From Aphelocoma coerulescens (Eukaryota; Chordata; Aves; Passeriformes; Corvidae), in the NCBI RefSeq assembly GCF_041296385.1, contig NC_091017.1, positions 45,765,714-45,829,713 on the forward strand: a stretch of DNA of 64,000 bases. Direction: 5' to 3'. Below are positions 1 through 12,800 of this stretch, piece after piece (position 1 is the stretch's first letter; each line of letters opens with the position of its first letter). The notes under the pieces were generated by a model. That model was given only the letters and a program-made list of their open reading frames with translations. It had not been told where the DNA came from and ran no database searches. Position numbers and translations under genes: made by a program.

Positions 1-383
1 GAAGGCTTCCTGGCCTGTATGAGCAATAGTGTAGCAGCAGGACCAGGGAAGGATCTTCCCTCTGTACTTGGCACTGGTGAGGCCACACCTCGAGTGCTGT
101 GTCCAGTTCTGGGCCCCTCACTACAAGAAAGACATTGAGGGGCTGGAGCAGGTCCAGAGAAGGGTAACGAATATGGTGAAGGGTCTGGAGCACAAGTCCT
201 GTGAGGAGCGGCTGAGGGAGCTGAGGTTGTTTAGCCTGGAGAAAAGGAGGCTCACGGGGGTGTTACCACTCTCTGCAACCACCTGAAAGGAGGTTGTAGC
301 CAGGTGGGGGTTGGTCTCTTCTCACACATCACAAGCCATAGGACAAAAAGAAATGTCTTCAAGTTGCATCAGGGGAAGTTTAG

Positions 384-389
384 GTTGGA
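384..389. repeat. Target-site duplication, left copy (right copy 865-870)
   Basis: GTTGGA before the LTR and GTTGGC after it. The unbroken CR1 sequence expected here is a single GTTGGA followed by TATTAGG, which supports the boundaries of the LTR. Confidence 0.75.
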
Positions 390-864
390 TGTTGCTGCCT
401 GTTCCGAGCTTCCCTTCCCCCTCCCCAACACACTTGCCTCTGCCATGTGCTCTGAACCCCTTTGTTCCAAGCGCAGGCAAAACCAAATATAACTCCAACT
501 CTTTAGCAGTGTCTGATTGGTCGGTCACCCCGGGTCCGGCCCCTGTCCTCTCCTTTCCCCTTCTCCAAATAAAAGAAAGGACCAAGGGGGGACCTGCCCT
601 CTTTGGCTTTGCAACCCTTTCTGCGAACATCTTGTCGTCTGTTTCTATTTGAAAGCTTCTAATTGCGGAAATTAGGCAAACCAAAAGCTGTATTTCTCCC
701 TCTTTGCTTCTGCTGGTAGTATCAGATTTCCAGGTAATACATTTACCGCTTTCAGAGCTCCTGAAATGCTGGATTGCCCGTGCTACCTCTCTAGGCTGCC
801 CGAGGCTTTCTAAGGCATTGAACTACGAGCCTAGCCGGTAAAAAGCTGTAAGTATATCTCCTCA
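390..864 (+). mobile_element. Solo LTR of an endogenous retrovirus, inserted in CR1
   Basis: A 475-bp unit begins TGTTG and ends CTCA, and interrupts a CR1 sequence that is continuous when the unit is removed. It is flanked by GTTGGA (384-389) and GTTGGC (865-870), a 6-bp target duplication with one change. A TATA-like TATAA sits at 488-492 and a poly(A) signal AATAAA at 568-573, so it lies in + orientation. A 6-bp duplication is typical of ERVK-like (class II) and some other avian retroviruses. No gag, pol or env is present; it is the product of recombination between two LTRs. The small open frames over it (304-684, both strands) are not genes. Confidence 0.8.
488..573 (+). promoter_or_regulatory. 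LTR TATA-like box and poly(A) signal
   Basis: TATAA at 488-492 and AATAAA at 568-573 are spaced as in a short U3/R boundary. Activity is unknown. Confidence 0.4.
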
Positions 865-1077
865 GTTGGCTATTAGGAAAAACTTCCTTGAAAGGGTTGT
901 CAAGCATCAGAACAGTCTGCCCAGTGAAGTGGTTGAGTCATAACCCCTCCAGGTATTTAAAAAATGTGTATATGTGGCATTTAGGGACATGGTATAGTGG
1001 TGAACTTGGCAGTACTGAGTTAACAGTTGGACTCAATGATCTTAGGGGTCATTTCCGACCTACATTTTTCTAAGATT

Positions 1078-3565
1078 CACATATAAAAGTTACAATTTTC
1101 TTTCATTACCTTGATGCCTGAGGTGGACTGTCACAGTTATGACAGTTCACACCATTGCTGTCATCTCTTGAGTTTATCTATGGGATTAATTCCTCAAAGG
1201 CTTTGAGAATATGGATTACAGTCTCTAGTAGTCTGTGGTCTACCAAAGCCAACATCAGTTCTCGCTTTCTCAGAGAAAAAAAAGGAAAATATCAGTGGCA
1301 GAGTGTTCTATTGCACTGTTTTGTTAAAGCTTGAGCTGTATTCAAGTGCTTGTATAATGCCAATTTCCACTTTTAGTCTGTTGAGTCTAACAGCAAGAGA
1401 AGGAGGATATGAAAATTGCAGGTTGGTCAGGCAGCTTCTTATTTTTAACATGGAAGCTGGTGTATAGGAGGAGTGTTATTGTATCTACTGTATGGCTTTC
1501 CTTCTGTCCCCTAAAACAGTACACATTGCACATGGAATGGGGAACAGCTACCTTTGTATTTGGCATTTTCCTGGGATCTGCGTAGACACTGTTTGTGAAA
1601 TACAGTTGGACAGAGCATTTACCGTATGTAGCCAGGAATAAAAGAGCAATAAAGGTCAAGTGAATAAGACACTTTATCAGGACTTAATGAATTTACATGA
1701 TCCTGTGAATCTGTACAAAGTAATGCTGTTGTAAAGTGTAAACATTTTTACATAAGGCTAGTTATTATTTTAGTGTTTGCTACATTGAAAATGTCACAAC
1801 TTTTAATGAAGTACCTTCTTAGACAGGATTTAAGCCACTGAGGCTTTGTCTTTTGAGATTGTTGGTTATACTCTGAGCTCAGAAGCCAGAAAAATTTGGG
1901 ATGTGCTGTTGTACATCAGTAGATCTAGTGCATATCCTTCTGTTGTTCCTGCCATCAAGTTTAATATTGTTCAGAGTGAAGTAACCTAGGTAAAATATTT
2001 CATGGAATCATGTTTGTAATGCAAGTATTTTCAAGTAGAAGGCCTATGCTAAGATGTTCTAATTCATCTGTTAACCTCCCATAGCAAAGTCACCTGAAAA
2101 CAACAAACCTTGTTTATCAACTGCTGGTATTTTTCTCAGGCAGCAGTGGGGCAAATTAATTTCTAGTGTCTCTACAGTGTAAATTGGTCCATTACTATGC
2201 AAGAATCCAAGCATGTGTCCCAGAGAATCAAAGCCCCATCAGCTAAGAAGCAGTTCACAGTGCCACATGGTGTAACCAGAAGGGCTTTTCCCATGCACAT
2301 CCAGCTCAGCTGGTGCTAGATCCTCTGATCCGTGCTGTATAAGTGACAGGCAGTAGGCAAATACAGCATAGGCGTGCACTTACCTTCAGGAGTAAGGTAA
2401 CTATCAGCAATTCATGAGTGTCTCTTAGCTATGGCAAAACCCAAACGCCTTTCTGGTTCTATTTAGCTGAGCGGTTGGTAACTTCCAAGTCTCCACAGTA
2501 AGCTTCCTTACCATTTTAGACATAATGTATTCATTTTCCACAGCTTAATTAAGTAAGGGCAAGCCATATGCTACAGAGTTGCCAACATAACAAATTGGTG
2601 GAGAACCCCTGGTGCAAAGACCTTCCTTTGAATGAGGTTTTGTTGTTCATAGAGTTGGGTACGTGCATCTGGAGAAAAACTCCGGATAGAATATGCCATG
2701 CTTAGAGGCTCTTTCAAAGTAATTATGATTGCATGAACTGAAATTAAAGGATTCTACCATAGAGAAGCTCAGGGAGTAATATTTCCTTCAGAAATTTTAA
2801 TTGAAAAAGTAAACTGGTAACTGGTAACTCACAGTGTGCTTAACTGTGACTTTGCTTTTCTTATCTGTTGCTGGTTTTTGGTCTTCTTAGTAAATATATT
2901 TCTTTAGAGTACTTCTCCTATGCTGTAACTAGCTTCTGTATCCATAATCAAATCTTTTTATGGAAAGATTTTGTGCAAGTAGATGTGAATTAGTGAATTT
3001 TGAGAACACACCCAAATGGAGAACACACCAAAATGGAAAGATTTTGTGCAAGTAGATGTGAATTAGTGAATTTTGAGAACACACCCAAAAAAAATTTTAA
3101 CTGACTATCTTTGGAAAAGTTGCCAAAAGATTATAACTGAGAGATTGCTGTTTTCCTTGTACTTAACCTAGGAAAGCTGTGATAAGTAGTGTGGGCTGCA
3201 GTCACATTATTGACTTTTTAATGGAGTTCTCTGCAGTCTGTTGCAGAAGCCAACACAAATAAACAGCAGCAGAAAGCCTGTCCCTACTTGTTGGATAAAC
3301 TATGAGAGACTTCCTCCCTGCTACACTGTATTTTGGGTAGTTCTGTTTCCTGATACCAGTGTATTAATGTTTGGGAGCTTTGGTCTTTAGTTAAAGTGTC
3401 TTTTTATGTGTGAGCATCATGACAAGTTATTGCTTCTATGACCCTTTGTAGATTGGATGTTGTTAGCTATTTGAAAAATAGGCAACGTCAAACAAAAGAG
3501 TTATGATTGCCTGTGCCCTAGCTTTATTTACTTTTATACTTTACCATATGCTCTTTCTTTCACAG
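1078..3565. other. TENM3: TENM3 intron upstream of the transmembrane exon (partial)
   Basis: AT-rich sequence without recognisable coding exons. The only structure I see besides the CR1/LTR at its left is the duplication at 2960-3089. The open frame at 1387-1659 (minus) shows no recognisable domain. Confidence 0.7.
2960..3089. repeat. 57-bp tandem-type duplication
   Basis: Positions 2960-3016 and 3033-3089 are identical over 57 bp (atggaaagattttgtgcaag...). The 16 bp between them (3017-3032) is itself a degenerate copy of the unit end. The period is 73 bp. It lies about 480 bp upstream of the exon at 3566. Confidence 0.9.
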
Positions 3566-3804
3566 GCATTTCCTATTCAAAACAGGAACAGGGACCACAC
3601 CGCTGTTCAGTACTGCAACACCAGGGTACACAATGGCATCCGGCTCTGTTTATTCCCCTCCTACTCGGCCACTACCTAGGAACACTCTATCCAGAAGTGC
3701 TTTTAAATTCAAGAAGTCTTCGAAGTACTGTAGCTGGAAATGTACTGCACTCTGTGCTGTAGGGGTCTCAGTGCTGCTGGCAATACTGCTGTCCTACTTT
3801 ATAG
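3566..3804 (+). CDS. TENM3: TENM3 exon: end of cytoplasmic domain and most of the transmembrane helix
   Basis: The acceptor is ctttcacag and the donor is gtgagt. The exon is 239 nt: one base completing an upstream codon, 79 codons, then one base of a split codon. The frame is open before the ATG at 3633 (exon residue 23), so that ATG is internal and not the gene start. Exon residues 31-38 read PPTRPLPR, a class of proline motif known in teneurins to bind SH3 domains (CAP/ponsin for teneurin-1). Residues 47-58 are basic, with cysteines at 55, 59 and 63 that could be lipidated (inference). The hydrophobic helix starts near residue 60 and runs past the splice junction into the next exon. The rest of the intracellular domain is encoded upstream of the window. 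Confidence 0.95.
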
Positions 3805-6800
3805 GTGAGTCCCACTTTTTATAACTGTCACTATGAACAGTGGTGTCTGGTGGATTGCACGTGGACTGTGACATACTAACCTTTAAATAGTGAAGTCTTT
3901 GGTACAGTAAAAGCCACAAGGATTTAATGGAAAGTCATAATTGTTTAGAGAAATCATAAAATTTGAATATTTTGCAAGCATTCTGTAGCTCATTCAGTGA
4001 ATTAACTTCAAAGAAGTATTTGAACTACAATTAAATTATGTGGGGTCAAGTTCTTATGAAAGTATGCGTAAAACATAGGCTGTAAAAACTCCATGATGTG
4101 AATATAACTTGCAGTGTATCTTTGGAACTCTCATTTTGCTGAAATACAATATTTAGGAATGCTAACTATCACGTATTTAATCATTACATACATGTATGTT
4201 TGTGTGTAAAGCTGGAGCAAAAGTCTAATACAGATGTTTGATTGTGAAATAGGGAAAATAATTGTCCAAAAAGACAACATGCAGTGAAGATGTAGACTTC
4301 TTCCTCTCTTATGGGTTGCTTATTTTTAATTATTGTCACTTTTCTCTATTTGTTTGTTAAATTCCATTTCCCAATTTTTATTTTAGAAGATTTGCTTTGT
4401 TTCTTAATTTCTTTAATTATTTTCATAAATGTTCACTATAAATATTATGTAATTTGAGTTTTAGGCAGTTAATAGGAGCAGTTCTTGGCTATGAGAAAAT
4501 GTGTCCTTGACTTTAATAAAGGAACAGAACAGGATCCTTTTGCACTCCTAACTTCCTCTGCATCTTTGTCCAGATTACAGATTTTTTCCTCTCTGAGTCC
4601 GTAAATGGTCTTCAAAGACTTTCTTTTAACTGATTTATTAATTAGAAGTTTAGGTCACCACAGTTATGGAAATAAAAGTGTAATGGTCTGGTTACTGGCT
4701 GCACACAAGTTTATAGTCTTAAGGAGTTGAGGAAAGAAAATAGAAGAGAGTCAATCTCTCCTGCCCTCTTTTTAAAATCAGTGTTAATTTATAATAGAGC
4801 CTTAAAGGCCTTACGATCCTTAAATCCTCATTGTCGTCATTCAAACAAGCTTGTTGCATTTCAATGCAAGATGCAGCATAAGCTGTGTAGAGCCTTTGAA
4901 GTAGTTCTTACTGAGCTGAAACTCCTGTGAACAATGCAAGAAACTGGGTTGCTGAGTAGCTGGAGAAATTCCCCTCTGACCCAGCAAAGCTGAGCCTCCT
5001 GAGCACCCTTTCCACCTCAGCTGCCAGACCCAAAGAGCAAAAGACATATATGCAAATGTAGGCCTGGCCGCTGCTGTTCAGCCTCCTTCAATCATTGGAT
5101 TTGTGGTTATTTTGTGTCAATGTGCAAGGAATTTAAAGGTGTGGTTTAAAGTTAAGTTTTGACATTGGATTTTTTTTTTAATGGGATTGAAATAATCCCA
5201 CTTACAAAACACATTAATTGTGCTCAGTCTCTGTGGTATTGCCTCATAAATCATCAGAAGTAAACATCTGCTACTAAATAAATGCATAAATACGAAAGAA
5301 AGAATTCAGCATGAAGTATCACTGTCAGGAGCTGGGAAAAACAGCCATACATACAGTAAAACACTGGAGACCTGATTGTGAGCTGAGCTCTACACTTTGC
5401 TAGCCCCAAAGAGCCAGATTACTTATGAATCTGAGGTGCACAGAAAGATAGCTGTACCAGATTATTTCTCCCATAGGCACATTAAGAAATATAAGTATGT
5501 CTAATGCACCTCTATTCCTGTATTCAGGAAAAAGAACCAAGCTTTCCAGTGAGCAAGAGCCGAAAGCTCCACACATCATTTATTCACATACCCTGTATAA
5601 AAAAAAAAATTAACTGTACAACATTTCATTTCATGGGTGCACGCCAGCTCTCATCCTTGCTGAAATAAACAATGCACAATGGCCTTCCTCTGCCCACAGT
5701 CAATAGGGAGCTCAATGCCTACTGGTGATATTACACATCTTTCAGCTAACTCAGCAATCTAAATGTAAAATTCAGCACTCAGAGATGCTCTCTAGGGAAC
5801 TTTGTGTCCATAAAATCACGAATGGATTGCACTCATTCATATATGTGGTTTTCCCATCTCTACAGATGTAATACAAAAATATTCTCTATTTAATAGGCCA
5901 TCCAAGTATAAATCAGTACAAATCGTTAATGTAAGATGGAAACACTCCTTCATCTTAGTTAACCATTTCATAGAATGGTTTGGGTTGAAACAGACCTTTA
6001 AGATCATCTAGTTCCAAACCCCGTGCCATAGACAGGGACACCTTGTGCTGTACCAGATTGCTCAAAGCACCATCCAACCTGACCTTGAATACATGCAGGG
6101 ATGGAGCATCCACAGCTTCTCTGGGCAACCTGTTCCATTGTCTAACCACCTCACAGCAAAGAGTTTCTTCCTAATATCTAATCTAAACCTGTCCTATTTC
6201 AGTTAAAGCCATCCTCCTTTCTCCTGTCTTTGTGAGAAGTCCCTTTCCAGGTCTCTTTCAGGTCCCCTTTAGATAATAGAAAGCTGCTCTAAGGTCTCCC
6301 CAGAGCCTTCTCTTCTTCAGGCTGAACAACCCCAACTCACTTTTAGCCTGTCATCAGAGGAGACATGTTTCATAACATAGGTGTGAATGGGAAATGACTG
6401 AGTGGGAAATTGGTTGTAACATAAAAAGAAGGGCTTGCATTATTGTGTGACCTCTAGCACCCTGTGACATGCTTCCAGTACAGTGGTCTGGCATCTGCTG
6501 AAGTTTACAGCAGCTGAGGTGGCATGTCACGTTTGTATAGCCAGTGAGAGACATATTTTGAACAGAGATATGTTGCCACAAGTGTGAAAATGCTACCACC
6601 TTGTAGCATGAAAGAAGGAATTCAGTATGAAGTATCACTGTCAAGAGCTGGGAAATCACCTGTTATACAGCATGATTGCTGCAAAATATGCCAGTACACT
6701 TTGATAAGGCTGATGTCCATTGTGTGACTGTGGCAGCTGCAGAGTGAAGGGCCAATTGACCGCTCCTCCAGTGAGTGGTGGTGTAACCAGGCCCGTCTCA

Positions 6801-9800
6801 GAACTGCAGAGAGATGAACATGTCATGCCCAGGCTTATTTTAGTTACAGTGAGTATGGGGTAGAGAAAGTGACTTGAGATCCTGCTGCCTCTGCTCAGGC
6901 GACATAAGGCAGAAGAGACAGTTTGCTAGACTTCATGTCTGCCTTTGCAGAGCTGCTCAGTCAATTACTGCTCCGTCAATTAGCCCAGCCAGAGGAAGAA
7001 GCTGCATCAAGAGTCTGGTGTGTCTTGCACTTCTTCCATCGCTCTGACAGGAAAGACTCCTACATTTACAAAGTCTGCAAAGATGAGGTGAGAGCAGAGA
7101 GTGTCAGCATGGGTAGAGACCAGAGCAAACATTACACTCTAAAGCCACTTAATGCAGTCTTGGAGATCACAAGGAGTTGAAAATGTTATTTCAGTATAAA
7201 GGAAAGTCTTCCCATGCCAAACTTGCAGTTCTAGCCCTCGTGGTCTCTCTCAACCATTCTGCAATGTACAAAATATTTAAGCTTACTATTCCTGTCAATT
7301 AGACTTTCTAATTGTAAGAGAAAATAGAAGCGAGTTGTGGAAAATGTTGATCCTTTGTTTAGAGGCTTCATCCACTGTTAACTGGTTGAGAAAGAATTAA
7401 AGCAACAGAAACATGGAAGTGGTGAACCAAAAGATAGTGCAGCAACATATAGAAGACAGGAATTAAAAACAGCTCTAGTTTAAAGTAAAGGATTCAGTGA
7501 AAAGCTCTCTGAAATAATGGATTATAAAATGGGGAGTAAAGAATTTAAACTGCTTCATTTTGGGATCAAGTTCACACTGGAATTTCTTTAAGCTTCTCAT
7601 TTGCTTAACTTCTGTCTGTAATCAGATTTGCAACCAAGGAAAGAAGCAACGTTTTTTCCAACATGAAGATTTTAGGATCTTTTTCCCTGTTTGGAAGACT
7701 CAGAAGAACAGTATTAAATATAAGCCATTAAAGAGTAAGAAGTGTGAAGTTCCCTTTGTTTGACCTCTTTCTATATACAAATTAACAGCTTTAACCAACT
7801 TGGTACAGAGAGATCACGTGAGAGCCAGAAAGAGAGTCCAGTTTTGCAATGTGGAGGCAACATAGAACTTTTTCCTTTGTTTCCCCATGGCTTATGGCCT
7901 CCTTTGGCATCCATCTCTTGCAGTGAATGAATGAATGAATGAATGAATGAATGAATGAATGAATGAATGAATGAATGAATGAATGAACGAATGAATGAAT
8001 GAATGAAAGGAAAGTTCTGTAGAGCACCTCCTAGGTCAAAAATGAGCACTAAGTCAAAGTTTCATATGTAACCACCATCCTTCAATTCCACTTTTTGGGA
8101 TCTTTCTTGTCCACTTGGGTTTTCCTAAGGGAAGGAGCTTGTTGTTCTTGGATGTGATTTTTTCCTGACAGAAAAATCCACTGTGTAATTATAGAGAACT
8201 AACCAGTCAGAAAGAGTTGTTTCCAATATGTTGTTACATATCACAGACTCTGACCAGCTGTATTAACAAACTGATTTGTACTGTACTAATTATTTCTGCT
8301 GTAGTGTGGATTCAGCAATTAATGGATGAAATTAATGAGAATTTGGGGACCTCAGAGCCCCTCTTTCTTCCCCAGGAGTTGCTCCGGCAATTGATTCTCC
8401 ATTGCCGATGGCACTGTCTTGACATTGTCTAAATCAATACAAGAATTTGCTGCCATTTTCACTGTACATGGTACTGAAGAGGGGAGCAGTTTTCCTCAGT
8501 CATTGCTGGAATTACATGATACCAGATTCAGTCAGCTAAGCATGAAGAGTCGTACACTGAAAAATTGCATGCGTCTCTCATGAATTTTGCCTTATGTCTG
8601 CTAAATAAGTTTCTATGAACATAAAACATCATTTGAATGCACAGTAGGACCTGAGCTATTCAGTCAGGCCTTTCCTGTCCTGACTGCTTCACAACAACCT
8701 GTCATACTTTCAAGTCATTGAGCATTTTACTCCTTGTGTAACATGGGATTGATCATTTTGTTAGCCTTATCTCAGCAGTCAGTGGTCAGAACAAGAATAT
8801 ACACCAGCCAACTATTCTTGGTGATAAAACAAGTATTTACATGTCAGTGATAACAGAAGAGCATCTCTTCTGTAGGAGGAATAGAAAAACAAAAGCAGAA
8901 AAAGGAAAAAAGGAATTTTATTTCACTAAAAAGGCCACGTGACTATTTTTGTCACTATTGCCTTTATCATTTTTTTATCACTGCTTTCTTTATCTATCAG
9001 TACTTTTTTGCTGCTTAAGTAAATCCATTTTGGATAGAAAAGAAAGCTAACATTTAGACTTAACTGATGAAATGTCTTCTGGGAAAACATGTATTTTAGT
9101 TGATATTTCATTCTATGGGAAGCAGTAGAAAAACTTGGGTTCTGCTATGACACAGATGACCATATGATCGTAATGCAAATTTCAAAGGAAATGTGAATGG
9201 AAAAGATACCAGGCTAGAAAACCATGTTTGATAATTACAGATTTTTAATAATTCCTACACTGTATAAAAACAGCTACATTGTGCTTATTCTGCAATTATT
9301 GTAATATACACTCATGCTTTTTGTCATTCAAAAAACGTTACTGTTTTATCATCATCCCAAGATATTAAAAAGAAGCTGAACATTATATGCTGGTATATTT
9401 CTAATAATGCACAACTATCTTCAGAGTTATCTCAAAAACTTCTCGAGAATAAGAACAGAGCAACTTAAGGGGTTTCAAGGTAGAAAGAGAAGAAGGAAGT
9501 GTCCAGGGAAAATAGCAAACAAGTTTCATTATTAGAGGAGACTGACACATCAGAAGTATGCAAAGTGTGAAAGATAGTGTGTAACTATCTGCAGGTGAGT
9601 TTTAAGTAATTGTTAAAAATTATTGTCTGTTTCTGTAGACTGAGGTTAACTTTCTGTGTCTTCTGTGCTATTTCTGAGTTTGTTATCTGTGATTCTCCCA
9701 TATTTTCAGGATTTAGTGTGACCGCTGCTGGCATTCACATCTCTTCCCAGATTGCAGAGGATGAGATGCTCTTCCTGTTGAGTTCAGGGACAGAAGTCAT

Positions 9801-12800
9801 AGTAGGGCAGAACCACTCTCCCCAAAAGTAATGGATTTAGAGCCATGGCAATTACAGAATTGAATTTTGTGACTAAAACAATGACTAAATATACCTGTAA
9901 CCAAAATAATCTATTTTACTTTACCAATAAAGAACATTTTAATATTTCTTTTTGATTGCAATGCCAAGTTAACATTATTCTGCTGTTTGTAAAGCTCGGT
10001 TACTGCCAGGAATAAGGAAAACAACTTAGTTAATAATGCCATTTAAATGAAATTTTTATTACAATACCCAGCATAGGTATTGTAATTAACAGGCATGAGG
10101 GAGAATATTGTTTAATTGCCATTAATCACCTTTACTTTCATTATCTGTTTATGGATACTGTTTCTCTCTTTGACATGCATTTAATTTTGAGTATTGTAAT
10201 GCTGTTGTCACTGAGAGTTTCATCAAGAACTTTTGGCTTTCTTCATTCTCTTCCCATTTCTGTCTGCTTCACTCAGCTTTGCTGGGACCTTAGCTATGTC
10301 TGGAGCTTTACTGAGGTGTGTGTGGGTTGGAAATATGTTCCCTGTCTACAGATATGTGGCAGATTTTTACAGTTATCCAGGTTTATGCTCTCAGCCCATT
10401 TCTTTTTCCAACAAACTAAAGCCATGAGGTAAACTAATATATTTATATATCTGATTCTTTAAAAAAAATTTCTGATTTTCCTTTTGATCTGTTGTCATCA
10501 TGTGAAGGAAGTGCTCTGAGATTTTACAGTTTACCAAATCTACATATCACAATGTATTCAAGCTACTATGCAAAAATCTACAGCAGGGAAACTTCTTTTA
10601 TGTAAATCTTTCTGAGAAAGCATGCCAGCTATCTAAGCATGGCTCCTTAGCATTGTCTGATTGCACTATGCACTTTCCAGAACCACATTGCTGTTCTCAT
10701 ATTCTTGTTCACTGTGTGAGCAATATCCAGCCTATATCTGGATTTGTGAAGACAACCAGTGTCTCCAGCACTGTAGAAAGTACATCACTTCTTGCAAAGT
10801 GTAGACTGACGAGTCATTTTAACAATTCCTGGGGTTTTTAGGGAAGGTTTTGTTTGTCTCTAGTGCATTTGGAGGCAGCAGCAATGCTCCTTGTCATCTT
10901 TTTTTTTCAAAATTAAAGCTTGGTGGGATTTGGAAGTGGCTACCTCTCAAATCAAGAAGCTGTGGATTAGGTACATAGTGATGTCTCTCTTTTGTCCAGA
11001 ATGGACGTTTCCAGATCTCTCTTAGCTCCGAGTGTCAGGGGCAGCCAGAACCTGCCTCTGATGGCACTGCCATGTGTAGGGCTCTGCCTTCCCAGCACAT
11101 GTGGCTCTTCTCTATGCCTGACAAAATCTGCCTGCCTGTTGTTTTAGACAGCAGTGCCACATGTGCTCTCTCCTGCCAGAAGAGCAGGTATGTAGTTTAA
11201 CTAGAAGGCAGGCCAGAGGATGTGTAGTCACTGGGCAACTGGGCCTTCAGTGTATATAGTCAGATACCCAATGAATGTAGTACAGCACAATTATTTAGCC
11301 GCTAGAAAACCACCTCTTGATATTTCTAAAGGATTTTAACTCCTGAATGGACCTTAGAATAGCCCTTGAAGTCTGAAGTACCAAGATCCTACTTCCATTT
11401 CAGTACTTAAAAATCTTTAAAAACAGAATCATAAAAGCCAGATAATTGATAAATGTAGCCTGTGCCTTTCTAATATTGGTTCAGGCAACTCCTTTCACTC
11501 ATTCCTGACATGTGCTTGGTAAATGGTAGTATTCATATACAAATGGGACTTTCCACACTGGTTTTTTGCTTTAACATGAGGCTTAATATTACAGCTAGTA
11601 CTTCCATGACTTTGTGCGTTACAGAGGTTTTCAGCTCTGTCTAACATGAGATCAAATTATTTTCCTTGGTATCCCAAAGCTATGAGTTTTAGATATCTGT
11701 ATGAGTTTCATATAATGTTTGTAGCATTGATGATGAGCTCATTTGGCTTCCTTAGAGTGGAAATATTTTGTAAATAATAATGTGATTTCATATGTTCATC
11801 ACATTCTTTCTTTCTAGACTGGGAGACAGAGATAGAATGACTAGTCCAAAAATGAAGTTGTTGTGCTTCACCACCTTATTGGGCTGAAAATGTTTTAAAC
11901 ATCTTTTTTGAAATAGTACAAAATCTAAACATATTGAACATCTATGTCTTGAAGCATAAACATGAAATATACTTGTTTGTCTCTTGCAAGAATACCATTG
12001 TGGATAATGCCTTTGGCTGATGTTTTTAAAGCAAAGATCTTGTTGCTGTGTTCCAGATTAAGTGCAAAGCATAATATTACTGTTTCAAGAGTGCAGGGTG
12101 TTAATACTTGATTGGTGTTGTGGATGTCACTTGCTATTATTGTTAGTGGCACGAGAATAAAACGTTCATTGAGAAAGATAATCCTCACACAAAAGGATGT
12201 AGGAACATGTAATTGACAATCAGGAGGTTAAAAGAGACTTGACAAGATTTCAAGGGATTAAAAAAGTTAATCTGTCAATGCACATACCCACCTCTGCTCC
12301 AAAGGCTTGTATTCCAATTAAGATTTATCACAAGGTTTTTGGCAATAGTCCTGTCACCCTTCCACTTTTGCCCAGTGGAGAAAATTGAAACTCAGTAATT
12401 CTGGCAATGTAAGAGGTGTAGTAATAATCTGCAAGATGACATGATGATGTCATTGCCCATAAGTCCCACACTTCATATCATGATGCAGTACGATGTTTTT
12501 TTAAAATCTGGATGCTGCTTTCAGAAAAACTGAAATGTCTTGCAAGCATGTTTTGTGGAGATGTGTGTCCTGCAGTCCTCCTATAGTCTTCTGATAGACT
12601 CCTAAATATTAGCAATTTTTCAGACTAATGAGATACTCAGTTAAAATGCACCATTTTTTGATAAATAGCAAGCTTAGAGTAGTTTAAGAGATGTTCTTTG
12701 TATTTTATCAGCCCAGGTAAACATGTAGTGTATTTTAGTAGTCGGTAAACGTGTGTAATACTTCAAATAACTGCTTATGTTTAAGAGATTTTGCAAAGCA

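Larger units (their letters stand above)
1..1077 (+). mobile_element. CR1 LINE, 3' part, sense to TENM3, interrupted by a solo LTR
   Basis: The two pieces (1-389 and about 871-1077) read as one CR1 3' end. The first encodes the C-terminal part of the CR1 ORF2 protein (recognisable at 68-286 as [19 protein letters not shown]) with a frame break after about residue 65. The second carries the 3' tail ending near ttctaagattc. The element starts before the window or is 5'-truncated at its edge. It is the only long CR1 in the window in the same orientation as the gene. Confidence 0.9.

Noticed and set aside
304..684. Open frames over the LTR
   Set aside because: They cross CR1/LTR borders and lack any recognisable protein domain.
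3633..3824. ATG at 3633 as the start of a small membrane protein
   Set aside because: The frame is open upstream to the acceptor and matches teneurin sequence there; the right end is a splice donor. It would matter only for an LTR-driven transcript.
7924..8007. Short regular repeats considered as a CRISPR array
   Set aside because: Four-base tandem units without spacers in a vertebrate genome.
7771..8049. Minus-strand proteins with repeated FIHS
   Set aside because: Translation of a (TGAA)n microsatellite.
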